The position numbers and the translations under genes were made by a program. From Sorex araneus (Eukaryota; Chordata; Mammalia; Eulipotyphla; Soricidae), in the NCBI RefSeq assembly GCF_027595985.1, contig NC_073307.1, positions 36,770,234 to 36,834,233 on the forward strand: a stretch of DNA of 64,000 nucleotides. The letters run 5' to 3'. This document shows, one piece after another, positions 47,775 through 59,829 of this stretch (the first letter of the stretch is position 1; every line of letters begins with the position of its first letter). The notes under the pieces are model-generated. The model was not told where the DNA came from. It saw only the letters and a program-made list of their open reading frames with translations, and ran no database searches.

Positions 47775-47949
47775 GTATGCTTCTTTTTGTGTTTTCGCTT
47801 TTTTTGGGCCCACTGAGGGCTTACTTCTGGCTCTGCACTCAGGGATCACTCCTGCAAGGCTTAGGAAATCAATTAGGGTGCCAAATATTAAACGTAGGCT
47901 GGTTGAGTGCAAGGCAAGTACCTTAACCATTGTACTATTTCTTCAGCCC
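47775..47949 (-). mobile_element. SOR-type SINE in SNX2 intron
   Basis: Reverse copy: gggcccactgagggcttact, gctctgcactcagggatcac, tgagtgcaaggcaagtacct, attgtactatttcttcagcc. Confidence 0.8.
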
Positions 47950-48173
47950 TATGTATGCTTTATCTGCTCAATAATCATAAGAACAATCACTGAAGTTATA
48001 AAGGACTCTGAAAGTTTTAATGATGATAAAAACATTAAATTCTAATGCAGTTTATGAAACTACGGAAAAATTGCTAAATATTGAATGGTTCAGAAAATAA
48101 TTTATGAAAACATGCATATATGGATGACTCATGGAAAATTTGAATAAAGAGAAAGGCATTTTATATTAATCAC

Positions 48174-48317
48174 CTCTCTTATTTCATTTTTAGCTTGTTG
48201 TATTTTATCTGGTTTATTAGCAACCATCATCTTTGCCTCAGTTTCACGTTTTTTGAGCAATGTAATTTGAGCATCTTCCCATTTCTGCCAGCACTTCATT
48301 CGATGGTCAAAAACACC
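48174..48317 (-). CDS. SNX2: SNX2 coding exon: BAR helix with MKCWQKWED motif
   Basis: A 144-nt exon (48 codons) between acceptor ttatag and donor GAG|gtgatt, phase 0 at both ends. It begins [20 protein letters not shown] and continues through [10 protein letters not shown] and [15 protein letters not shown]. The charged helical pattern belongs to the BAR domain. The family sequence I remember has DQR where this copy has DHR; the change is a minor substitution within the helix. Confidence 0.96.
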
Positions 48318-48982
48318 CTATAATAATAAATAATAAAAAGCCATTAAGCAAGATTTCATTGCAACAAACTTGCATAACATGAAAAGTGCTAGAATGCTGA
48401 AAATAATCATTATTTAACTGTCATCTAATATACTGAAAATAAGTATATGGATACATACCTAACATCAAAGCTAAACACCAAAAAAACTGAGTAAGAGTTC
48501 AAAAATCAAGAAAAAATACACAAAATCCATCTTATTATACATTACTAAATGTGCCTTTACAGTCAAAGTGATTAACAGAGTTATACTGTATTAAGAGATT
48601 AGCAGAAAAATACTGTTATATCTACAGTGAAAGTTTTACTACTAAATAATACTCTAAGTTTTGTTAGAAACAACAAGTGCTGGAAACATGACATGAAAAA
48701 GAAAAAAAGTGGGCAAAATTCTAAACACAATAGGAAACGATGAAAATAAAAATGTCATGCAAGAAATTATCCATAGCAAACAAAATAAAGATAAAGCAGT
48801 GAAAAAGTAAGGTTTAACAAAATGGGGGGTGGAGGAGGAGAAGAGGAGAACTACAGACAAAATAACATGTATTTCTAGTAAGAAGAACAAAATAGACCAA
48901 AAAAGTAAATAACAAAACCCCTTAATCAAATTTGCACTTCTTTCAAAATGTCTGGCAAAGCAGGGAAAAATGAATGTTGTTA

Positions 48983-49262
48983 CAGGGATGGATCTGGAGA
49001 GTATCATGCTGAGTAAAGCCAGTCTGAAAGAGAGGGACAGACATAGCATGTGAGGGATATAAAGAACCATAGTAGGGGAGTAACAAATGCCCAAAGGCAA
49101 CAGAAACTCAGCAACAGGTCTTTAATGGAAGCTTACCACAGAGGAAATTCGGGGGGATACTGGATGGGTTGGGGGAGATACTGGGAAAATAGTGGAGGGA
49201 AGCAGACACTCTGGTGGAGGGTGTGGCTGTAAACCACAGTGATCAAAATAAAGGACACAAAT
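48983..49262 (+). mobile_element. L1 3' end fragment
   Basis: gggatggatctggagagtat, catgctgagtaaagccagtc, agagagggacagacatagca match the ORF2 end of other L1 copies here; it ends with gtgatcaaaataaaggacac in place of the common tail. Confidence 0.65.
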
Positions 49263-49269
49263 TAAGTAC

Positions 49270-49438
49270 AGGGGGCCAGAGATATAACACAGAGGTTAAG
49301 GTGCTTGTTGTGCAGGTGACAAATCCCAGTTTTCATCCCAGTACCACATACAAACACTACCAAGAGTGATACTTGGGCATAGAGCCAGGAGTAAGCCCAG
49401 AACACCACTTGGTGCAAGCCAAAAAAAAAAAAAAAACA
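49270..49438 (+). mobile_element. SOR-type SINE
   Basis: Forward copy: gggggccagagatataacac, ttttcatcccagtaccacat, gagccaggagtaagcccaga, then an A-run. Confidence 0.82.
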
Positions 49439-49504
49439 AGGAAGAGGATATTAAATGCAGTGCTATATAGAACTTAGAATAAATTAGAAATCTAATTATT
49501 TTAA

Positions 49505-49757
49505 TATTGCAGAATAGGAGAAAAAATAAAAAATTATTTTTTCACACCTTATACAAAGTTTATTCAAAAGGGATCAAAGACCTTGAGATCAGATCAGAAT
49601 CTGTAAAATACATCATGGAAAATATAGGCAGAATTTGGATCCAAGATTTGGATCTCTAAGGTGTTTACCATTATTTGACTCCAAAGACAAAGGCAGCAGA
49701 ATAAAAAATAAACAAATGGAACTACATCAAATCAAAGAGTTTATGCATGGTCTCATA
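49505..49757 (+). mobile_element. L1 ORF2 fragment
   Basis: Contains gggatcaaagaccttgagat, catggaaaatataggcagaa and aacaaatggaactacatcaa, corresponding to the ORF2 stretch upstream of the HMKKCS-type motif in mammalian L1. Stop codons are present; it is dead. Confidence 0.6.
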
Positions 49758-49789
49758 AAAAATTATTTTTAATTGAAAATTTTCAACTC

Positions 49790-50560
49790 CCTAGCGGATT
49801 ACAAAACAATTACCAAGCAGTGCGGGGAGAGTGGGGGTGGAGACAAACAAAGAAATGAACTAAGATCGCATGTTCTTGTCTCCCCGAGGGTAGCAGAACA
49901 TGACATAACCATACCGACAGACCCTGAGCCAGGCTGTTTCACTAGGGCACTCCGAAGGGGTGTGGGTGAGACACCTCCCACTACAAGGACCCAGCCCTGG
50001 CAGCCGAAAACCCCCAGAACTCAACAGCCTCCATGCTCAAGGCCACTCTACACACGTTCGGGTAGAACCTCACCTATAAGTGAACCTATTCCTGGACACA
50101 CCCTACCCAAAAAGTACCACACCACATTTGATTGGGTTCAAAATAGGAGGCAACCAATCTTAGAGGGAATTTTTTTCAGATATATATCTATAGATATACA
50201 TATCTATAGATATATAAAAGCACACAAGGCTATAAACCTTTTACAACATGTTAATGATCTCTTATAGAAGGGCTTAATGGCCCCTGGGTGAAATACAACA
50301 ATCACCACACCCTTTCCTCCAAGGATACTTTGTTGTAGATTTTCAGAGTTTTTTCATAACAAACAATACAAAATATGTTATTTGGGTTCTGCTTTGGGGC
50401 AGGGATTGGGGTTCGGGATGGAAACATCTGAATTATGGTGGTGGGAAGGTGTAATGGTTGTGGAATTAGAATATTGAATGTAATGGTGTTAGAATATTAA
50501 ATATAATGAAATACTGTGAACTACTTTATAAAATAAAAAAATTAAGAAATAAAAAGCACT
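49790..50560 (+). mobile_element. Composite retroposon, full 3' end
   Basis: Contains the catgctcaaggccactct block shared with 5780 and 50735, and ends gtgaactactttataaaata, a tail also found at about 60997-61020. Its 164-codon open frame is not conserved in the other copies and is not taken as a gene. Confidence 0.55.
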
Positions 50561-50689
50561 TCGAGATTTAAAAAAAATGAACTAAAGATGACAAAAATAA
50601 GGACTGTGATGGAGGATCATGGGTTATTTACCTTGTAACCATGTTACCTAAACTAATAATTTTTATAGATATAATCGTGATAAATCTGA

Positions 50690-51103
50690 GCAGAGCCTCG
50701 ACAGTTGAGTACTTCCGGAACCCAGCCACAGCCATGCTCCGGGTCACTCTTCACATGTTCAGATGAGCCTCACGCATGAAGGAACTGGCAGAGAAACCCA
50801 GGTGTGCGGGACTGGGGGCCAAGATCTCCAAGGCTGCTCAGATCAGGACTGGGCCTCTTCTACCCATATCCCCCATTTTCCAGTAGCTAGGCAGTCACAC
50901 CCAGAAACTGCCCCTGACGCCGTGTAATCAACAGCCAACATCCAGAGACTATAAAAGCAAACTCCTGGAAGCACGTGGCTGCACAACATCTAATAGCCTA
51001 GTTCTCTCTCTTGGAGAACCTGACAAGCTACCGAGAGTCTATTACCCACTCAGGAATCCTGACAAGCTCCCCGTGGTGTATTCATATCCCAAATACAGTA
51101 ACA

Positions 51104-51148
<45 letters not shown>

Positions 51149-51413
51149 TGGAGAGCCCAGCAACCTACCAAGAATATCCCGCCCGCATGGCAGAGCCTGA
51201 CAAGCTACCCGTGGTGTGGCGTATTCAATATGCCAAAAACAGTAACGATAGGTCTCATTCCCCTGACCCTGAAAGAACCTCCAATCTTTGGGAAAGATGA
51301 GTAAGAAGAGGCTGCTAAAATCTCCGGGCTGAGTGTAATAGAAACGTTACTGGTGCCTGCTCGAGTAAACCGACGAACAACAGGATGACAGTGATACAGT
51401 GATAAATCCTAAC
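50690..51413 (+). mobile_element. Extended composite SINE-like element
   Basis: Second extended copy: agccatgctccgggtcactc, tcacgcatgaaggaactggc, ccaacatccagagactataa, tagcctagttctctctcttg, then SOR-b-like ggagagcccagcaacctacc and gttactggtgcctgctcgag, ending gatacagtgat. An (AT)n tract interrupts it. Confidence 0.72.
51107..51144 (+). repeat. (AT)19 microsatellite
   Basis: Perfect AT dinucleotide run of 38 bp inside the composite element. Confidence 0.97.
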
Positions 51414-51829
51414 AAAAACCTCTTTTTCAAGGGATGCAGACTGCCTGGGGGTGGGGGTAGTACTGCACCCATCCCCAACTTACCTGGGTCTCCCAAGCAC
51501 TCAGGGTATGGTCCTCTGGGTCCCCCAGGACCACAGAGCTTTTGTACTGAACCACAGGCCTCGTTGGTTCAAATATCACTAGGAGTGTGGCCCAGAACAC
51601 TCACTGAGAGATACCACCACCACTTGCCCAAACATCCCTTTCTTAGCTTGACACTAGTAATCCTTAATAAAGTAAGAATCATCATACACATAATGAGAGC
51701 TATTTTAATTTATTCTAAATAATGAACTTGTGGTTCAACAGACAATCAGGATATTGCTAAAAGTACACTGAATAAAGATATGTATATGTTCTTATAAGGA
51801 TCTGAAGATTTTAAAAAATGCAAATAGCA

Positions 51830-52013
51830 TTTTTTTTTTTTTGCTTTTGCTTTTTGGGTCACACCTGGCAATGTTCAGGAAGTATACTCCTGGCTCTGCA
51901 CTCAGGAATCACTCCTGGTGGTACTTGGGGCACCATATGGGATGCAGTACTGAATACGGGTCGGCCATGTGCAAGGCAAACACCCTGCCCGCTGTACTAT
52001 CACTCTACCCCTA
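51830..52013 (-). mobile_element. SOR-a SINE, full length
   Basis: Reverse copy with T-run, ctttttgggtcacacctggc, gctctgcactcaggaatcac, gcaccatatgggatgcagta, cgggtcggccatgtgcaagg and tgtactatcactctacccc. A young-looking copy. Confidence 0.9.
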
Positions 52014-52147
52014 TCTAATAGCATAATTTTAAATGAATGTTTTGGAACAAATTGAGTTTTGACATAAACTAGTTTTGTCTTTTACTATCATTTTTGGCTA
52101 AATTCATAATTCATATAATTTCTGTAAGCTATAGAAAAAAGGGGGAG

Positions 52148-52283
52148 GCTAGAAAGAGAGCTCAATGGAGTGAACACATACTTGCATACAAAAGCCCTGT
52201 ATCTGATCCCCAGCACCACATGTCCCTCTGAGCACCATCAGGAATAACCAAATACTGGTAGGTGTGACTCCAAACCAAATATT
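52148..52283 (+). mobile_element. SINE
   Basis: Forward copy: ggctagaaagagagctcaat, atctgatccccagcaccaca, gagcaccatcaggaataacc, ggtgtgactccaaaccaaa. Confidence 0.75.
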
Positions 52284-52302
52284 TTGAAACGGCATGAAAG
52301 GG

Positions 52303-52338
52303 GGAAGAGCTACACTGGTGGGAAGAGCTACACTGGTG
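52303..52338 (+). repeat. 18-bp tandem duplication
   Basis: ggaagagctacactggtg occurs twice in a row without mismatch. Confidence 0.9.
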
Positions 52339-53176
52339 GATCAGAAATGTGTGAAAAGTATGTAGAACAGTGACTTCACTTTGTGGAAGCTTAATCATTT
52401 ATAAGTACTATTATTGTCTACTTAAAACTAATACATATGTAGTTGAGTATCTTTCTACTAAAAACAAATAATGTAACTTAACAATGTGCAAAAACTATTC
52501 CTAATTGTAGTGTATTTATATCAAAACATATTTCAAATGTGTGGGCAATATAAAATCACACAGGAGTCAAGTATGTTTTACTAAAATATGTTCTTAAAGA
52601 TAGTGGATATTTTGAGTCACAACAGAATTACTGAAAAAGCTGGTAGGCACTCTATAGGTATTTCCATCTACTTTGCTAGATTTAATTTTTTCTTATCATA
52701 TAATTCTGAATCTTAATTACACCCTTTCTCTGCTTTTGTTTTCCAAAACAGCACATTTTCCTTAAAACACTCCTTTAGAAATGCTTACTTTACATGTGGC
52801 AGTCCAGAGCTCAAGCCCCAGTGCTACCTGGTGCACCAACGCCCAACCTTTGAAGCCACACCCCGATGCCACTCTGGGGTGGAACTCTGTGGTACTGAGG
52901 ACCAAATTCTAGGTTCTTATGTGCAAAACAAAAACCTGAAGTAAACATTCTTACATGCAGATTTGTCAATCCAATTTAAAGTGGACCAAAACCATAACAA
53001 AAAAAGAAACACAAACAGATCTTTTAGAGTACACTTAAAACAACAATCCTTGTCCCCACACCCTTCATTCACATGTGCATGTAAAAAAACTCAGAAAATA
53101 AATTTTTTATTTGAAAGAATTTTTTTTAAAATTGAATCACGATGAGACCTTTACAGTAACTTAAATTTTTATTTAT

Positions 53177-53366
53177 ATTACTTTTATTTTTTGTTTTGGG
53201 GCCATGCCTGGGAGTGCTCAGGAGTTACTCCTGGCTTTGTACTCAGATATCACACTTGGCAGTGTTTGAGAGACTGCCCAAGTATTATATATGCAACGCT
53301 GGAGATAAAACCTGGGTCAGTGGTGTGCAAGGCAAGGCTTAGCCACTATACTATCTCTTTGAACCT
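53177..53366 (-). mobile_element. SOR-type SINE
   Basis: Reverse copy: ggggccatgcctgggagtgc, gctttgtactcagatatcac, aaaacctgggtcagtggtgt, actatactatctctttgaac. It lies beside an L1 3' end remnant (ttgaatcacgatgagac, 53133). Confidence 0.82.
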
Positions 53367-53532
53367 GGTAATTTAAATTTTTGGACCTCATTTTTCTTTA
53401 GAAGAACAAGATTCTATCAGTTCTTTAGTAATAAATTCTATTATTAATCTGATCACTAAAAAGTACCAATATAGGGCCACAACTCATCAAATGATCTTCA
53501 ATTTTAGTATCTGCATAAGTTAATTTTTAAAT

Positions 53533-53715
53533 TTTTCTAACTTTAAACACCCTGGTTTACAAAGTTGTTCATAACACAGTTGTTTTAGGCATTAAGTTCC
53601 AGCACTGTCCTACTAGGAGTGTGACCGTCCCTCCAACACTGTCTCCAGTTTCCTGCCCACCCTCCAAAACTGCTCCCTTAGCAGGCACAAAATAATTCAT
53701 TTTGTATTGCTTGTT
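53533..53715 (-). mobile_element. Old L1 3' UTR piece
   Basis: Reverse piece: caaagttgttcataacacag, ccctccaacactgtctccag, tgcccaccctccaaaactgc. Together with 53115-53160 it suggests one L1 tail split by the SINE between them. Confidence 0.5.
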
Positions 53716-54488
53716 ACAACAAAGTAGCAAAAGGGATTACCAAAAAAAAAAAAAAGCGCCCAGCTTAAAAAAAAATTTGTGAAAATTGTAATATCTCACA
53801 ATGGTGCTATTGAAGTCACTGTCTGATGATTTACCGAGCTGTTTGTTGCTTGTTGAGCCTTCTAGGTTACTGTTTTCACTTACTGAGCTTAGTGGGCATG
53901 TGTTATTTTCCCATCTAATACGCTGTGCTCCTACTGGACTGTCAATACAATAGAATTTGAAGGTGTCATCAGGCTAAATATGTGGCCACTTGCTTCAGGA
54001 ACTGAGGAACTGGGATAATTCTTTAGCTTTACAACATCTCTTGAGATTAGTCATGAAACTGAGGCTGAGCCTTTTATTTGCAGGCTATTGTGCAGTGTGG
54101 GTGCAGCTCCTAAGAGGGCCCCAGAGTTTTCAGTACAGTCAGGTATATCTGGGAGATTTAGGAGCATTGCATCTCCTCTGAGATTAATTGGGAAGCTGGG
54201 TAGCTGGGTGGCTGTGGATAGGGCTGCTAGGGCTTCTGACAATATGGGGAGGCAGTAAGGGGGGGGGGAGGAGAAGGGAGGAGCTGCAGGGCCTCAGCTG
54301 CCCACCGGCACTCTGAGAAGGCCCTGGTGTTTTCAGCTGGAAGATCAGTGTACTTGAGAGTCTCATTGGCTTGGTATCTCTTCCATGATTAGTCTTGAAG
54401 CTGTGATCTGCTTCTCAATACTTTTATCAGCTGGCCTTTTCAGTGGTATACCAAATCTAACTAATTTAATTTCTATTATCTCATAATA

Positions 54489-54627
54489 TTCACGGCAGAG
54501 CCTGGCAAGCTACCAGTGGCGCATTCGAAATGCCAAAAACAGTAACAACAAGCCTTACAATGGAGAAGTTACTGGTGCCCGCTGGAGAAAATCAATAAGC
54601 AATGGATGACAGTGCTACAGTGCTTCA
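54489..54627 (+). mobile_element. SOR-b SINE, 5' truncated
   Basis: Forward copy beginning inside the element: cacggcagagcctggcaagc, tgccaaaaacagtaacaaca, gttactggtgcccgctggag, ending gatgacagtgctacagtgct. Confidence 0.87.
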
Positions 54628-54689
54628 TAATAATTCACAATCATCACGCTTACTGTGGAACTACAAACAATTTTCCTATTCTTGTAACC

Positions 54690-54822
54690 CCATTGTGCTT
54701 GCAACCTCAGTTTGATCCCCATACGATATGGTTCCCTGGATATTGCCAGCATTTATTCCTGAGTACAAGAAACAGCCCTGAGTACTACACGGTGTGGACC
54801 CCAAACAACCAAACAAGTAAAA
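54690..54822 (+). mobile_element. SINE, partial
   Basis: Forward copy: tgcttgcaacctcagtttga, tccccatacgatatggttcc, acacggtgtggaccccaaac. Confidence 0.65.
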
Positions 54823-55119
54823 TATAAAGACCACAAAAGCTACCATCCTGTTATTTATAATTTTTCAACTCCTTTATATAATAGACCTGGGCTGAGTTTA
54901 GCAGATAGTCAACATTCTCAAAGTATAATTTGGCCCTATTTCCTTAAACCTCTTTTAGTAAATGAATCATTATTTTTCAAAGTGTGTTCTATACATGTAT
55001 AAATATAGTAAGTAGAAAGGGATTCTTGTTCAAATCAATTTGAAAGTTTCCAAATTTAACAAAGTTAAAAGTCTAGGGTTTTTTTTGTGTGTGTGTGTGG
55101 TGCTTATTTTTATTTATTT

Positions 55120-55287
55120 ATTGTTTGCTTTTTGGATCACACACGGCAATGCACAAGGTTTACTCTGGATTTGCACTCAGGAATTACTCCTGGCGGTGCT
55201 CAGGGGACCATATGGGAAGCTGGGAATCGAATCCGGGTCAGCTGCGTGCAAGGCAAATGCCCTACCCACTATGCTATTGCTCCAGCA
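55120..55287 (-). mobile_element. SOR-a SINE, full length
   Basis: Reverse copy: gctttttggatcacacacgg, ttgcactcaggaattactcc, gcggtgctcaggggaccata, gaatcgaatccgggtcagct, ctatgctattgctccagc. A short GT run lies just to its left. Confidence 0.9.
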
Positions 55288-56755
55288 GCACCTTGTTTCA
55301 TTTTTTTATTTCAAGACAATTCTAAGCTTTTGTCTCAGACAGTAATTAGGTGACTATGGTACATCTTTTGATAAAAAATATAACAGTGACTGCACATTTA
55401 TATAAATATAATATAAAAATACATCAAGAAGATTTAGGCAATGTGAGGAAAGTTGTCTTGAACTTTACACTATCCACTTACACATTCATTATCACACTAT
55501 CAGGTCACCCTTGCCAGGGAGTCTCTCCAGATTACCTTTCTTGCCTGTACTCCTAATCAACACTGTCCTGCCCCCCTTTTTGGACAAAGGGTTTGGGGCA
55601 GAAAATGGTTATTTGCCACATCGCTCAGGTTAGTAGGAATTTTAGAGTAAGGTGAAAATAGGTGAGAGAAATAGAAAATATGAAGTAGATTTCTGTATAC
55701 TACACTTTGCCAAAAATATAATCAAGTGTATGCTAATTACTATCATCTATGTTAGCACCTTTAAAATAACTGAAAAATAAATTAGCCACCAACAATTCAA
55801 AATAAACACCTAAAGTAAATACAAGCAAAACTGGTCACTTTACAAACCTAATAAGCAAGTAACACTGAGAAGTTTCCTAGTAATAACTATCACTATTAGA
55901 GAAGAGATTTGTAAATATGCTATCTATCAATATTTAGACTGTAGATTAAAACTAAGTTGATTACATCTTAGCTGGAAAAAAATGGTGCAAAAGGAGGCAA
56001 GGAAGATCTCATTAGTATTCTAGATTTTTTAACAAGGTAAAAGGTTAATAATCTTCCGTTGCTCCTAATATATGGTTAACTATTATTCTTAACAAAACTT
56101 CAAAGAAACCCAAAATTCTAAGGTATCTTTAAAAACATGAGATCAATAAAAATAACTCAGTTCAGTTTAATTGAATATTGAAGTATCTGTAGAATACTAA
56201 TTTTCATTACTACAAAGGATTACTTTTCCAGCAAAAGACTGCTTATCTTTAGACATTTCCACTGGATAACACAATTTATTATTTAAACATGTTCCATCTC
56301 ATCTATAAATATATGGAGACTATATAGTATATGTACACAGAACGCTTGCTTATAATAGAAATTGATGTTAAAGCAACCGTTAAATGTAATTGTGTAACTA
56401 TCAGTTCTGGTTTTGTCCTGCTTTTTATTAAAGCTTTACTAATGTCAACAGTACAACAGGCTATGTCAGTTTGTGCTAGAATGGAATAAACAAATACTGT
56501 TTGGTGCAAGCTTATGTAAATACACACTGATTTTATTCCTTTTGGCATTCCTGAGACCTCTTACAGCATTAGTTCTATCATTGGAAAAGAAAATATTAAG
56601 CTATGAATAACCATCCTTAAGCCACTTTACATGTGCGAGAGTGGTGTAAATTAATTTATACATTTAAATACACACCTACAAGGAAATAAAACTGTTCCTT
56701 TAAAAGAACAACAGAAGTGAGAAAAATTTAAAAGAGATTGCAAAATAAAGCTTAC

Positions 56756-56961
56756 TTTCACAGCAGCAATAAGACGAATGTAGTCACTAAGCAGTTCTGA
56801 AAACATATAAAAGTCAGCAAAAGCTTGCTCTTGATGTAACTGGTCTATCTTCTCTTCAACCTCTGCAAGCTGAGACAAAGCTCTAGATAAAGCAGTATGA
56901 TCCTCAGAATTACCTAACATGGCAGCACTTTTAGCAAAGGCAGCTGTGTTGGCTGAAAGCT
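56756..56961 (-). CDS. SNX2: SNX2 coding exon: central BAR helices
   Basis: The largest exon here, 206 nt. Two bases complete the split Glu codon, followed by 68 codons up to a canonical donor (AAA|gtaagc). It starts [17 protein letters not shown] and includes [17 protein letters not shown] and [10 protein letters not shown], which are signature segments of the SNX1/SNX2 BAR domain. The acceptor is tttcag. The long intron that follows (48318-56755) contains several repeats. Confidence 0.96.
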
Positions 56962-58287
56962 CTGAAATGAAAAAGTATTTACTTTTATTTTTTTAAGTAA
57001 AGCCTTAAAGTATAGTGCCCATTTTCTACTTTCTAAATTTTATTTTATAAAATTCACAAATATTAAAAAATATCTAATATATACCAATCATTAAAATGCC
57101 CTAGGAATAACTGTCAACTTCTCAGAGCTCTTCTAAAAATTATGAAGCACTGTCTACAAATGCCCAGGAAATATCCTAGATATATTTAATAGTAATTTTA
57201 TCTGTCTACCCTTTCTCCCTCAAAATGTCCAGTCTATACCTATTCCTAATAAAAGAATAAATTTTATTGGGAAGGTATTCTGGAAACACACAGAATTGAG
57301 TTATACCACACTCTTTAATCTTTAAATCTTACCTGTCATTGAAAATGTTTCAAATTTTTAATGAGATTGTTTAGGTAGCAGTAAAGGGAGGTAAAATTAT
57401 GCATACAGTTCACATTAATCTTATTTTTTGCTTTGTAACAATAACAGTGAAATATTAAGAACTTTTAAGTATTTCTAAATATCACTATTTTAGATACTTC
57501 AAATAAAAATAACTAGATGTTTATAGGCTGTATTCTATCAATGACTAATTATTATACCATGTAGAAACTGCTCTGTTGGTCTGTATTATGAAACACTCTC
57601 AAAAAAACCAAAAAGCCATTTATAAGGAGATATAATACAAATGAAAAAAGCTGATAAAAAGTAATTTTAATAACAAATGTATTACATTTTGTTGCATTAT
57701 CTGTTCTATTACCTTAATGAAATGTCATGCGAATAATGACACACATTAAATAAATTATTTTAGACAGCTGATATTAAAAGCCTAGTATTCTTCATAAATA
57801 AAACTGTCTCCAAAACTCTAAAATTAGAATAAAAAAATTACAACCCATTTTTTTCTAAGAATTTTTACTAAAATCTCCCCGAGATTGTTAAATACTGGGT
57901 TAAAAAAAAAAAAATTCAGAGCTGGGAAAAAAAAAACTCAGAGTTCAGGGATAGCAGTACAAAACAAATATTTTAAAGAAATTTTCAAACATTGGTTTAG
58001 AATCTTATATTTTTAATTTTAACCAGATATTAGTAAGACATGTGCATTCATTCATTAGTATATACGTTCAACAAAGAATCAGTACAAAATAAATAATATA
58101 CTTTCATAAGTTCTGTTTCTACTTCAAAGCTAAAAGTTAATGAAAATATGAAATAAAGTTGTAGTAGAAAATATTTTCTCTTTATCATAGTCTTCTGCAA
58201 TAAGTGGAGGGTATTTATTTCTATAAATATTTAAACCAAATATCTGAACCCATAATGATTAGCACATAAATAAAAAAGCAAACAAAC
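56962..58287 (-). other. SNX2: SNX2 intron
   Basis: Phase 1 intron of about 1.3 kb, gtttgt to ttcag, AT-rich, with no repeat I recognise. Confidence 0.9.
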
Positions 58288-58381
58288 CTTTTCTATGACA
58301 GACCAAAGCTTCGACACTGGCATGAAGTTTCCTAAGTTGCTGATCCAGATTTTCAAATTGCTGCTGCTTTTCTTCAAACCA
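58288..58381 (-). CDS. SNX2: SNX2 coding exon: first BAR helix
   Basis: A 94-nt exon that starts right after acceptor cttag with WFEEKQQQFENLDQQLRKL and ends inside a codon (AAA G|gtttgt), so the next intron is phase 1. The Glu/Gln/Leu-rich heptad pattern fits the first BAR coiled helix. The split codon is completed to Glu by the next exon. The intron separating it from the previous exon is only 260 nt. Confidence 0.95.
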
Positions 58382-58641
58382 CTAAGAAAAAAAAAAAGAT
58401 GAAAAATGGAGTTAATTTAGCCAGAAGAAACCCCTACAAATCAGGTTACCAATAGCAAGCTACATTCTCTGTTTTAAAGCAACAAATTAACCATGTATAA
58501 CCATGGTGGGTCAACTGATGTGACTGAGAACTAAACTCAATAAGCAAATTAATATCCTATTTTCTACTTGTACAGCTTTAAAATGCAATTGTTGGGCTCA
58601 TTAATTCATCTCATTATTCAAGTTGAAAAATCAGCTCTTAC

Positions 58642-58755
58642 TGCATCCGATTCATTCATCTTGATTGTCATTTTGTTGACAGCGTCGGCAGCCTTGTTCA
58701 CCATCCTCAATATTCCTGCTCCACTCAGAGCCTGTGTATTAACTGCTCTAGGCAG
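58642..58755 (-). CDS. SNX2: SNX2 coding exon: PX-BAR linker amphipathic helix
   Basis: A 114-nt exon (38 codons) flanked by acceptor ttccag and donor GCA|gtaaga, with phase 0 on both sides. It begins [20 protein letters not shown] and continues through an alternating hydrophobic and charged stretch to NESDA. In the SNX-BAR family this segment is the amphipathic helix just before the BAR domain that helps insert into curved membrane. No stop or frameshift is seen. Confidence 0.95.
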
Positions 58756-59265
58756 CTGGAATTGAATGACAAATAAGGGCAAACAAACCGGTTAAAAGCC
58801 TGGAGGTTTAAGTGGGCACAAAAGAGAATGCCCTCCCCAACAAAAAGAAGAGAGAAACAAAAAGGAGAGTGTTATTTTCTTCACTCTCACACATTTCAAT
58901 AGTGAGATGTAATTTCTCAAATACACTACTCTGTACATTCTCAAAGGAAAACTTGAAAAATAGAGTTTCCATTTGCTTTTCTTCTGCATGTTTACATTTA
59001 GATGGAACTACACCCCATTTGTCAAAATACATTAAGAAATTGCCAAGCACCTTAACACTGGCTACCTGTTTGCTAGCAGAAATAAACCGTTTTATAGGGA
59101 AAGAAGAAAATCCTGAAAAATCTCCTTACATACTAGGATCTATGATTTTGATTTTTTTTTCCAATTCAAGGAAATTTCTTTTATTCCCAAATAATAAAAT
59201 CAAGAGCTCTAAACTGTTATAGTGACCAAAATGTCCCAAGTATCTTCAGCACAAACAGCAGCATG

Positions 59266-59361
59266 GCTGAGGAACTGGAGAATTGGCTCAATGGTAGAAC
59301 ACAAGTTTCACACATACAAACAAGGCCCTGGATTCAATCCCCAGCACCCAATGAAACCAAA
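59266..59361 (+). mobile_element. Short SINE
   Basis: Forward copy: aactggagaattggctcaat, ggccctggattcaatcccca, ending with an A-rich tail. Confidence 0.6.
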
Positions 59362-59753
59362 ATAGCAGTATGCATATAATTTGAGCTTTCAAGTCTCATT
59401 TTTATTTGAAGATCTTTGGACCAAAATGTAAGAAACATCACATTCAATTATCTCTAAAATGAAGTCTAAGTAAATAAAAAAAACCTAAGAAACAAGTTGG
59501 GACCTCCAGAATTAGATTTTTATAAGCCATTCTTTTAAATCTAGTTTTAAATTTTCAACAAGGGGGCTGATCATTATTAATGCGAAGAATATACCCTGAA
59601 AGTAGTCAAATAATTAAAGCTCAGTAAAGTACTAAGGAATAACAATGGCATTAGCCCATCTATTAATTCATTTAATGAACATCTATTCTTAATTATTCTG
59701 CAAGCATAAATGAGAACTTTTATGTAACAAAAACTTTAAATAGAAAATAATAC

Positions 59754-59829
59754 CTCTGAACTTTCCAAGAACTGTCTTAAATCAGGATCCTGTAGCAGGG
59801 TTGGATGCTTTACTGTTCTTTGAAGATAT
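59754..59829 (-). CDS. SNX2: SNX2 coding exon: end of PX domain
   Basis: A 76-nt exon between an acceptor (tctag) and a GT donor (GAG|gtatta). The first base completes a codon begun in the upstream exon, and 25 whole codons follow, beginning [20 protein letters not shown]. This is the C-terminal helix of the PX domain and the start of the linker to the BAR domain. The exon ends on a codon boundary, so the next intron is phase 0. It was identified by recognising the SNX1/SNX2 family sequence. The frame is open and both splice sites fit, so this is a live exon rather than a retrocopy. Confidence 0.95.

Larger units (their letters stand above)
48318..56755 (-). other. SNX2: Largest SNX2 intron in view
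   Basis: An 8.4-kb intron between two BAR-domain exons. It carries L1 pieces, an extended composite element, several SINEs and an (AT)n tract; the parts at 52.4-52.8 and 55.3-56.7 kb show nothing I can name. Confidence 0.9.

Noticed and set aside
49773..50267. 164-codon plus-strand ORF
   Set aside because: Lies within a composite repeat; the frame is not kept in the related copies at 5.6 and 50.7 kb.
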